Assembly (NCBI GenBank): GCA_002450295.1
Contig: DJYX01000285.1
Location: forward strand, 1 to 11,737
Direction of reading: 5' to 3'
Source of the DNA: Deltaproteobacteria bacterium UBA6967
GTDB taxonomy: Bacteria > SAR324 > NAC60-12
Length of the DNA: 11,737 nucleotides
Shown: piece after piece, positions 6,349 to 11,737 of the stretch
Numbering within the stretch: position 1 is the stretch's first letter
How the letters are laid out: each line of letters opens with the position of its first letter
Program-made: the position numbers and the translations under genes
Notes under the pieces: generated by a model
What the model was told of the DNA's origin: nothing
Database searches by the model: none
What the model saw: the letters and a program-made list of their open reading frames with translations, nothing else

Positions 6349-7103
6349 ATTCCCAACTGATAGCAAGCTAAAGCGGCTGCTACGCTGACGTTCAGCGATT
6401 CTACTTGTTCTGTTCCATCTATACGCACATCCCAGTCACACTGCTGTTTTACCAACTGGCGCAGACCCCTTCGCTCATTTCCCAGAACAAGCAACAGTGG
6501 ACGATCCCTTTCAAGCTTTCGTAACTCCGTTTTCCCATCGCCAGCCAAGCCAACTATCCAGAAGCCGTTTTTCTTTTGATCTGTCAGAAATCGAGCAAGA
6601 TTTGTTGTTTCAAAGATTGGGAACCATTCAGCTACACCAACAGAAGCCTTGGACACAGCAGGAGTCACACCGGGACTATGATCTTTAGTGATAATGCATC
6701 CTGAACAACCAAAAAACGCTGCTGACCTTAAGATAGCACCAAAATTTTGAGGATCTTTGATTTGATCCAAAACCAAATAAAATGGGTTTAGTTTTTGAGT
6801 GGCTGGGAGAGATGTTGGAGTCTCCAAGTGTCTAGCGCTACACTCCAACAGTACTCCTTGATGTACAACATCTGGACAATGCATTTCAATGATTTCTGGA
6901 GTAGCTTTCTTGATGGTAATGCCACGTTCTTCAGCAGCTTTTTGAAGCCCTTGGATTCTCTCTCCAACAGGATGCTTAACCCACATAGCAAAGAGCTTGC
7001 GGTACGAACTGGAAATAGCAGCTTCAACAGCGTTGATTCCATATAGCCATTCGTGATCCCTCTGCTGAAGTTTTGGCTTCTTCTGAAAGCGTTTGTTAGC
7101 CAT
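6306..7103 (-). CDS. rlmB: 23S rRNA 2'-O-methyltransferase, TrmH/SpoU (SPOUT) family, probably RlmB
   Basis: The 265-residue protein has the RlmB layout: an N-terminal substrate-binding domain (about 17-90, opening with WLYGINAVEAA) and a C-terminal SPOUT domain with the deep trefoil knot (about 107-250). All three family motifs are visible: motif 1 DPQNFGAILRSA with N120 and R126, motif 2 LGNERRGL at 207-214 with E210, and motif 3 VESLNVSVAAALACYQ at 234-249. RlmB methylates the ribose of G2251 in the 23S rRNA P-loop using S-adenosylmethionine. Related TrmH-like enzymes modify other sites, so the exact target is inferred. The ATG lies inside the last codons of thrH, an 8-nt overlap that points to translational coupling. 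Its own Shine-Dalgarno is weak. Confidence 0.9.
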   Translation of the reverse strand: MANKRFQKKPKLQQRDHEWLYGINAVEAAISSSYRKLFAMWVKHPVGERIQGLQKAAEERGITIKKATPEIIEMHCPDVVHQGVLLECSARHLETPTSLPATQKLNPFYLVLDQIKDPQNFGAILRSAAFFGCSGCIITKDHSPGVTPAVSKASVGVAEWFPIFETTNLARFLTDQKKNGFWIVGLAGDGKTELRKLERDRPLLLVLGNERRGLRQLVKQQCDWDVRIDGTEQVESLNVSVAAALACYQLGIQEEGSACKDFVSA

Positions 7104-7722
7104 TGAGATGCTTCAGCAGTTCCAATTTCAATTCTGCATACTGATGAGTCACCGGAAAGGAAGGGTATTCTTCCGTGATTTTTTGGGTGGGCCTAAAGAA
7201 GATCCCATGATGAGCACTTTGCAGCATTGAAATGTCGTTGTAGGAATCTCCAGCAGCAAGAACCTGAAAATTGAGATCTCTCAAAGCATTCACAGCACGC
7301 CGCTTCTGATCTTGCTGGCGGAGTAGGTAATCTGTGATCTTGCCTGCCTGATCAATTTTCAAAGTATGACAAAAAATAGTTGGTTGATTGAGCTTATTCA
7401 ACAACGGACTCACAAATTCTCTGAAGGTGTCCGACAGAATGATTACTTCGGATTCGGTTCTGAGCCAGTGAAGGAAATCAATTGCACCATCAAGCGGATC
7501 CATTTGGTCAACAACCGCATGAATATCCTGAATTCTCAGATTTTTTTCATCACATATTTTCAACCGATAGCGCATCAATTCATCGTAGTCAGCGATGTCT
7601 CTGGTGGTCAGTCTTAATTCCTCAATTCCAGTTCGTTCGGCCAGACCGATCCAAATTTCTGGAATCAGAACTCCCTCAAAATCGAGGCAGGTAATTTTCA
7701 TTTGAGGGTTGTCTTGTTGCAT
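7096..7722 (-). CDS. thrH: ThrH-type HAD phosphatase (phosphoserine phosphatase / homoserine phosphotransferase)
   Basis: The protein closely follows Pseudomonas ThrH as I recall it: CLDFEGVLIPEIWIGLAE near 12-29, TTRDIADYDELM near 39-50, and VIILSDTF near 93-100. HAD catalytic motifs are D14 and E16 (motif I, DxE as in ThrH), S97 (motif II), K140 (motif III) and GDSYND at 158-163 (motif IV). ThrH dephosphorylates phosphoserine to serine and can pass the phosphate to homoserine. Two starts are possible. The ATG at 7722 has AAAGG only 2 nt before it. The ATG at 7701 (residue 8, MKITCLDFEG) matches where known ThrH proteins begin but lacks a clear Shine-Dalgarno. The stop overlaps the rlmB start. 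A dedicated SerB is not seen here, so this may be the cell's serine-forming phosphatase. Confidence 0.92.
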   Translation of the reverse strand: MQQDNPQMKITCLDFEGVLIPEIWIGLAERTGIEELRLTTRDIADYDELMRYRLKICDEKNLRIQDIHAVVDQMDPLDGAIDFLHWLRTESEVIILSDTFREFVSPLLNKLNQPTIFCHTLKIDQAGKITDYLLRQQDQKRRAVNALRDLNFQVLAAGDSYNDISMLQSAHHGIFFRPTQKITEEYPSFPVTHQYAELKLELLKHLNG

Positions 7723-7766
7723 GGCCTTTAGAGAGTTTAAGAAATTGTCGAAATTGCAGAGGTACT

Positions 7767-8075
7767 ATGTTTAAGGTGTTCTGGTGTTGCTTGGTAAGTT
7801 TGCTGGTATTAGCTTCTTGTCAGTCCGGACGTGAGGTGAGGGTTTACGAAAAAATACCTCACTTTGCAGAGTGCCGAAAATATACGGACTATCACCAAAT
7901 AGTCCAGTGTGAGCAAAAATTGATGGGGCCTCTAAATCGAGAAGTGAACCATGTACTCCGACAGTCTGAGAGCAGGAATAATAGGCGCTTCGAACAATAC
8001 AGATGCCAGGATCTCCCGAACGTATCAGAACCTTCAGGGTGTTCCATCAATCTCCAATCTAATTTGACAGATTAA
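7767..8075 (+). CDS. Small predicted lipoprotein with four mature cysteines
   Basis: The 102-residue product begins with a lipoprotein signal: a hydrophobic stretch at 9-16 and lipobox L15-A16-S17-C18, so it should be lipidated at C18 and anchored in a membrane facing the periplasm. S20 rather than Asp follows at +2, which by the usual rule favours the outer membrane. The mature part of about 85 residues contains C36, C48, C80 and C92. These form two C-x11-C pairs and suggest two disulfides in the periplasm. I do not recognise a family. AGAGG at 7758-7762 lies 4 nt before the ATG. It ends 3 nt before pdxH and is divergent from thrH across a 44-bp gap, so it is likely the first gene of a two-gene unit with pdxH. 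Confidence 0.75.
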   Translation: MFKVFWCCLVSLLVLASCQSGREVRVYEKIPHFAECRKYTDYHQIVQCEQKLMGPLNREVNHVLRQSESRNNRRFEQYRCQDLPNVSEPSGCSINLQSNLTD

Positions 8076-8078
8076 TCA

Positions 8079-8723
8079 ATGAGAGACAGCGAAATTGCAG
8101 CAATGCGTCAAGACTATACTATTGGAGAACTACTCGAAAGTAACGCCCCTTCAGAGCCTTGGGAATTATTCAGCAGTTGGTTTGAGATCGCTCGGAAGAC
8201 AAAAATTTTGGAACCGAATGCGATGATCTTATCTACAGTTATGCAAGACGGGCAGCCTACATCTCGCGTCGTCTTATTGAAAGATTTTGATCAAAATGGG
8301 TTAGTTTTTTTTACTAATTACCTTAGCCAGAAAGGTGAACAGTTAGCACACAACCCACGAGCATCAATTCTATTCTGGTGGGAACCTCTGCAACGTCAAA
8401 TTCGTGTTGAGGGAGAGGTTGTAAAAATTGATGAAGAAGATTCTGATGCGTACTTCCAAAGCCGGCCCTATGGGAGTCGCTTGGGCGCTTGGATCTCTGA
8501 ACAAAGTCAAACGATTGTTGACCGAATTGCACTAGAAAAAAGACAAATTGAGTTTGAAAAGAAATTTGAGGATGGAAATGTTCCCCGTCCAGATCACTGG
8601 GGTGGTTATCGATTAGCACCAAACAAATTTGAATTCTGGCAAGGGAGGTCGAATCGACTTCACGATCGATTACTCTACCAAATGAAGCAGGATTCTTGGA
8701 CACGTGTCCGCTTAGCGCCCTGA
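8079..8723 (+). CDS. pdxH: Pyridoxamine/pyridoxine 5'-phosphate oxidase
   Basis: PdxH oxidises pyridoxamine or pyridoxine 5'-phosphate to pyridoxal 5'-phosphate with FMN and oxygen in the cytoplasm. The 214-residue length and the C-terminal RLAP ending are typical. FMN-site residues include R63 and K68 in RVVLLKDFD, FFTN at 77-80, Q107 in RQIRVEG, and W187 in EFWQG. Substrate-site residues Y125, R129 and S133, and R193 and H195 in RLHDR, are in place. One departure: the common FMN-contact triplet SRK reads S83-Q84-K85. The start at 8079 has no Shine-Dalgarno and lies 3 nt after the lipoprotein stop, so it probably relies on coupling; an ATG at 8103 is an alternative. PLP made here is used by TrpB, among many enzymes. 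Confidence 0.96.
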   Translation: MRDSEIAAMRQDYTIGELLESNAPSEPWELFSSWFEIARKTKILEPNAMILSTVMQDGQPTSRVVLLKDFDQNGLVFFTNYLSQKGEQLAHNPRASILFWWEPLQRQIRVEGEVVKIDEEDSDAYFQSRPYGSRLGAWISEQSQTIVDRIALEKRQIEFEKKFEDGNVPRPDHWGGYRLAPNKFEFWQGRSNRLHDRLLYQMKQDSWTRVRLAP

Positions 8724-8982
8724 ACTGATTGGATTTTCAGCAGCTGCTCGAAATTTAGGCAATTCTGTATGAAAATGATAATTAATAGTTAATAATATCA
8801 GTGTTAAAAGATTGGTATAAAATTTGTGAAGTTACTGGAGTTCAAATAGAAGCACTTGACTTGCTTTTGGAAGCGGCAGAAAGTTTTTAGAGACAAATTG
8901 AGATTTCATTTGTCAGGCCCTCGTTTCCAATCTTCCCCTAATTCTGGCGGAAATCCCGCGCTAAAACAAAGGAATGCTTGAT
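8724..8982. other. Gene-poor AT-rich gap between pdxH and glnA
   Basis: I see no standard gene in these 259 bp. The stretch 8765-8825 is very AT-rich and includes an extended -10-like TGGTATAAA (-10 at 8816-8821), but no convincing -35 at the right distance. A TTGACT lies near 8868 without a good -10. A 29-codon GTG-started frame runs at 8801-8890 without a Shine-Dalgarno. A short inverted repeat, GCGG AAATC CCGC, lies at 8947-8959. The glnA promoter is presumably here but cannot be fixed from sequence. No T-tract terminator for pdxH was found. Confidence 0.5.
8968..8973 (+). promoter_or_regulatory. Shine-Dalgarno AAAGGA that fixes the glnA start at 8983
   Basis: AAAGGA ends directly before an in-frame ATG at 8974, too close to serve it, but lies 9 nt before the second in-frame ATG at 8983, a normal spacing. 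Starting at 8983 also makes the catalytic and adenylylation residues fall on the E. coli GlnA numbers (H269, E357, R359, Y397). Both lines of evidence favour 8983. Confidence 0.75.
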
Positions 8983-10392
8983 ATGACTACGCCCAAAGAT
9001 GTCCTCGACTTTATCAAGAAAAATGACATTGAATTTGTTGACTTCAAGTTCATTGACTTGCTGGGAACCTGGCAACACTTGCAAGTCCCAATTGGGGTCA
9101 TCAATGAAGCTATGCTGGAAGAAGGGGTGATGTTTGATGGTTCCAGTATTCGATGCTGGCAGACCATTGATGCCAGCGACATGAAGATGATTCCTGATCT
9201 CAGCACAATGAAGGTGGATCCATTCATTGAAGCTAATTCACTGACACTGATCTGCGATATCGTTGATCCTGTGACGGGAGAGCGCTACAGCCGAGACCCA
9301 AGAAATATTGCATGCAAGGCAGAAGCTTATCTAGTCTCAACAGGAATTGCAGATACAGCTTATTTTGGGCCAGAAGCTGAATTTTTCCTTTTTGACGATG
9401 TTCAGTATTCCTACAGCAGTGCAGGGGGATTTTATTCCATTGATTCAGCAGAGTGTCCATGGAATACGGGTGCCGATGAAATGCCTAATCTTGGGTATAA
9501 AATTGGGCCGAAATTAGGGTATTTCCCAGTAGCTCCGTTCGACTCCAATCAGGATATTCGAAACGAGATGATTACGATGTTGGAACAGTGTGGTCTGATG
9601 GTTGAGCGAGCTCACCACGAGGTTGCACCAGCACAGCACGAGATCAATTTCCGTTTCGATACTCTTGTCAGTTGTGCGGACCATCTGCAGTGGTACAAGT
9701 ATGTCATTAGAAATGTAGCACGCCAGCACGGCAAGACCGCTACGTTCATGCCCAAGCCCATGTTTGCTGACAATGGGAGCGGAATGCATACTCACCAATC
9801 TCTATGGAAAGATGGCAAGCCTCTTTTTGCAGGAGATGAGTACGCTGGCTTAAGTGAAACTGCGCTCTACTACATTGGAGGAATTCTTAAGCATGCGCCT
9901 TCACTGGCAGCTCTAACCAATCCTCTGACCAACTCCTACAAGCGTCTGGTAAAAGGATTTGAGGCTCCGATCAATCTTGCCTATTCAAATAGAAACCGAT
10001 CCGCAACAATCCGAATTCCTTTGGCGGATTCGAAGGCAGCAAAACGAATCGAATTCCGCTGCCCAGATCCAGGAGCAAATGGTTACATGGCTTTTGCAGC
10101 AATGCTGATGGCTGGCTTAGATGGGATTCAAAATAAAATTCATCCTGGTGATCCAATGGACGTCAATATTTATGATCTTCCACCCGAAGAACTTCATAAA
10201 ATTGGCAAGATGCCAGGGTCGTTGCGGGAGTCCATTGAAAATCTCGAGGCCAACCATGACTTCTTACTGAAGGGTGATGTCTTCACTAAAGATGTGATTG
10301 ATGCATGGGTGGACTACAAGCTCAATGAAGAGGTCACACCGATTGAATCTCGACCACACCCCTACGAATTCAATCTTTACTACGCTTACTAA
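8983..10392 (+). CDS. glnA: Glutamine synthetase, class I-beta
   Basis: GlnA makes glutamine from glutamate, ammonia and ATP as a cytoplasmic dodecamer and is the main entry point for ammonia. From ATG 8983 it is 469 residues, the standard class I length. The N-terminal beta-grasp domain includes [10 protein letters not shown] and FDGSSIRCW; the last motif has Cys where Gly is common. The catalytic domain has GPEAEFFLF near 129-137 with metal-binding glutamates E131 and E133, NGSGMH at 264-269, NRSATIRIP near 338-346, and RIEFR with E357 and R359. Y397 in NIYDLPPEE is the tyrosine adenylylated by GlnE in class I-beta enzymes, so post-translational control is likely. An in-frame ATG at 8974 would add three residues but is poorly placed. 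No nitrogen-regulatory gene (glnB, ntrBC) is adjacent. It converges on the CDF transporter gene. Confidence 0.97.
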   Translation: MTTPKDVLDFIKKNDIEFVDFKFIDLLGTWQHLQVPIGVINEAMLEEGVMFDGSSIRCWQTIDASDMKMIPDLSTMKVDPFIEANSLTLICDIVDPVTGERYSRDPRNIACKAEAYLVSTGIADTAYFGPEAEFFLFDDVQYSYSSAGGFYSIDSAECPWNTGADEMPNLGYKIGPKLGYFPVAPFDSNQDIRNEMITMLEQCGLMVERAHHEVAPAQHEINFRFDTLVSCADHLQWYKYVIRNVARQHGKTATFMPKPMFADNGSGMHTHQSLWKDGKPLFAGDEYAGLSETALYYIGGILKHAPSLAALTNPLTNSYKRLVKGFEAPINLAYSNRNRSATIRIPLADSKAAKRIEFRCPDPGANGYMAFAAMLMAGLDGIQNKIHPGDPMDVNIYDLPPEELHKIGKMPGSLRESIENLEANHDFLLKGDVFTKDVIDAWVDYKLNEEVTPIESRPHPYEFNLYYAY

Positions 10393-10406
10393 TCTTCCTG
10401 CTAGAA

Positions 10407-10433
10407 ACCAGTGGGCTAATATAGTTCACTGGT
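10407..10433 (+). terminator. Inverted repeat after glnA, possible transcription end signal
   Basis: ACCAGTG at 10407-10413 and CACTGGT at 10427-10433 form a perfect 7-bp stem that two G-U pairs could lengthen, with a loop of about 9 nt. It begins 15 nt after the glnA stop, in the 91-bp gap between two convergent genes. No T tract follows on either strand, so it is not a classical intrinsic terminator. It could stabilise the 3' end of the glnA mRNA or act with a factor. Confidence 0.4.
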
Positions 10434-10464
10434 GCATTCCCTCGCCTCCAACGTCTCAAATCAT

Positions 10465-10478
10465 ATCTTTTAAAAGAT
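10465..10478. repeat. 14-bp perfect palindrome near the 3' end of the CDF gene
   Basis: ATCTTTTAAAAGAT reads the same on both strands. It lies just beyond the stop of the CDF transporter gene (minus strand) in the convergent gap after glnA. It could be chance in AT-rich DNA or a protein-binding site; no role can be assigned. Confidence 0.5.
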
Positions 10479-10483
10479 TGTCG

Positions 10484-11650
10484 CTAATGTGGTGACAACT
10501 CTAGGTGAACATCAGCTTCCTGAATATCAGCTATTGATTCAACCAATTTCTCCGCCTCGATTGCAATCCGTCTGGCCTCTGAAATGATCAGATTTTCATC
10601 CATTTCGACATGAATGTGCACGAGAAGCTTTCGATGAAGATAATGGCAGTAGATATGCGTAATTTTCTGGACTTGAGGAACCTGCTTTAGAACTGACACG
10701 ATGTCTTGCTCGATTTCATCCTGAGGCCTCATCAATTGAGTCTCTTCGTCAGGCATTCTTGATGGGGGATCAGGCTCAGGATCCACGTGCACAAGAACTT
10801 CGGTGACAGTTGGTAAAGCTTGAGTAATTCGTAGTCGTGCTCTTTCTGCAATTTGATGTGCAGAAGAAACTGTGAGATGCCCATCCACTTCTACATGAAG
10901 GTCCACCAGTAGATATGATCCCATCCGTCTTACCCTGACTTCGTGAAAATCTTGAACTCCCTCTACATTAGCCATTAATTGATGGACATGTGACTCTACT
11001 TCAGGGTCTGTAACCGCATCAGTCAGTTCCTCTACACTTTGCTTGCCCATATCCCAGGCAGTTTTCATGATCAGTGCTGACACAACCAATCCTGCAAGGG
11101 GATCTAAAAAGGGATAGCCCAATTGAGCACCACCAATTCCAATCAAAGCGGCCACCGAAGAAAGTGCATCACTCCGATGATGCCAAGCATTGGCCTGAAG
11201 GAGACGGTTCTGCTCCTTTTTTCCAATCCACATGGTCAACCAGAACAGAAACTCCTTAAGAAAGATGGAAATTAATGCAACATAGATTGCGTTCCATCCA
11301 GGAGATTGTTCTTGGCCCAAGGATCCAACCGCATAAATTCCCAATTCCAATGCAGTAAATCCGAGGAGGACAGCAACAAAAAGCGTCCCAATGGTTTCAA
11401 ATCGACCATGCCCATAGGGATGATTATCATCTTTGGGTTTGCGACCGAGCATCAGTGCCCAAAGAGTCACTCCATCAGAAAGTAGATCAGAGAAAGAATG
11501 TCCTGCATCAGCAATCAATGCAGGTGAACCACTGGCCCAACCCACAACAGCTTTTAAAATCGTAAGCAAGACGTTGACAAGAGCACCCAGCCAGGTCACT
11601 GCTTTCATTTGCCAAGAAGTTGAGCTTTCCAATGAGTTTGCTGATTCCAT
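10484..11650 (-). CDS. Cation diffusion facilitator (CDF) efflux transporter with two tandem C-terminal domains
   Basis: The 388-residue protein has a six-helix CDF membrane domain (about 18-200) that exports divalent metal in exchange for protons. The transport site reads H51-x3-D55 in TM2 (AGHSFSD) and H157-x3-D161 in TM5 (AWHHRSD), the HD/HD set usual for zinc transporters. HPYGHGRFE at 77-85 is the conserved loop after TM2. The cytoplasmic end is unusual: instead of one dimerisation domain (ZT_dimer) there are two in tandem, about 216-292 and 312-387, joined by an acidic and proline-rich linker. Each contains an HVExD core and ends in VHxD or VHxE. The first keeps all five histidine/aspartate positions that bind regulatory zinc in E. 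coli YiiP (H236, H252, H265, H288, D290); the second keeps only some. Zinc as substrate is inferred. No clear Shine-Dalgarno precedes the ATG. Confidence 0.92.
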   Translation of the reverse strand: MESANSLESSTSWQMKAVTWLGALVNVLLTILKAVVGWASGSPALIADAGHSFSDLLSDGVTLWALMLGRKPKDDNHPYGHGRFETIGTLFVAVLLGFTALELGIYAVGSLGQEQSPGWNAIYVALISIFLKEFLFWLTMWIGKKEQNRLLQANAWHHRSDALSSVAALIGIGGAQLGYPFLDPLAGLVVSALIMKTAWDMGKQSVEELTDAVTDPEVESHVHQLMANVEGVQDFHEVRVRRMGSYLLVDLHVEVDGHLTVSSAHQIAERARLRITQALPTVTEVLVHVDPEPDPPSRMPDEETQLMRPQDEIEQDIVSVLKQVPQVQKITHIYCHYLHRKLLVHIHVEMDENLIISEARRIAIEAEKLVESIADIQEADVHLELSPH

Positions 11651-11737
11651 GATTCGGAATGAAAATAATTTTGATGTGGAATAGAATTCTGTAGTTAGCT
11701 ATTTGGAGAACGCTTTTAGTAGTCTAGGCTTACTTGG
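11651..11737. other. Upstream edge of the CDF gene, nothing assigned
   Basis: These 87 bp lie upstream of the CDF transporter start and run off the right edge. They are AT-rich and may hold its promoter, but I found no convincing -35/-10 pair, operator or start of another gene. Confidence 0.4.

Noticed and set aside
8946-8959. GG-N10-GC pattern that fits the core of a sigma54 promoter before glnA.
   Set aside because: The rest of the consensus (TGGCAC...TTGCA) is not matched, and the implied start of transcription near 8970 would fall inside the Shine-Dalgarno. The bases also form a small inverted repeat that explains the pattern.

Overview
This 11.7 kb window reads as an ordinary chromosomal stretch from a Gram-negative bacterium. 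The evidence for Gram-negative is lpxA (lipid A synthesis), a lipobox lipoprotein, a periplasmic binding protein with a signal peptide, and a GlnA that keeps the adenylylation tyrosine. The DNA leans AT-rich by eye. The gene set (ThrH-type phosphatase, TrmH/RlmB methyltransferase, class I-beta glutamine synthetase) fits Pseudomonadota or a neighbouring lineage, possibly an uncultivated marine one. That placement is inference, because no rRNA or other marker is present. I see no insertion sequence, CRISPR array, tRNA, integrase or phage gene.

Layout, left to right. Positions 1-3528 (- strand) carry a monovalent cation/proton antiporter with a C-terminal nucleotide-binding domain (cut by the left edge), lpxA, and an orphan LivJ-type periplasmic binding protein. 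A 268-bp divergent gap holds a good sigma70-type promoter (TTGACA, 17 bp, TACGAT) and an approximately 124-nt leader. It drives trpB-trpA (+, 7-nt gap), which together form tryptophan synthase. trpA meets a convergent Dabb-domain gene (-) with overlapping stop codons. A small membrane-protein ORF (+, tentative) lies between that gene and the 3' end of rlmB. rlmB is translationally overlapped with thrH (both -). Divergent from thrH are a four-cysteine lipoprotein and pdxH (+, 3-nt gap). After a 259-bp AT-rich gap comes glnA (+), then a convergent CDF zinc-type efflux transporter (-) with two tandem C-terminal domains.

Functional thread. Several genes touch amino-acid nitrogen metabolism: TrpBA condenses serine with indole in a PLP-dependent reaction, ThrH can supply serine from phosphoserine, PdxH makes PLP, and GlnA assimilates ammonia. 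They sit on different strands in separate units, so I would not call them one system. The other genes handle envelope and ion homeostasis (antiporter, CDF transporter, LpxA) and ribosome modification (RlmB).

I did not find a convincing new multi-gene system. The observations most worth checking are the duplicated and partly degenerate cytoplasmic domain of the CDF transporter, the CX11C-twice lipoprotein beside pdxH, the orphan substrate-binding protein, the long trpBA leader, and the tentative small membrane protein at 6160-6348.
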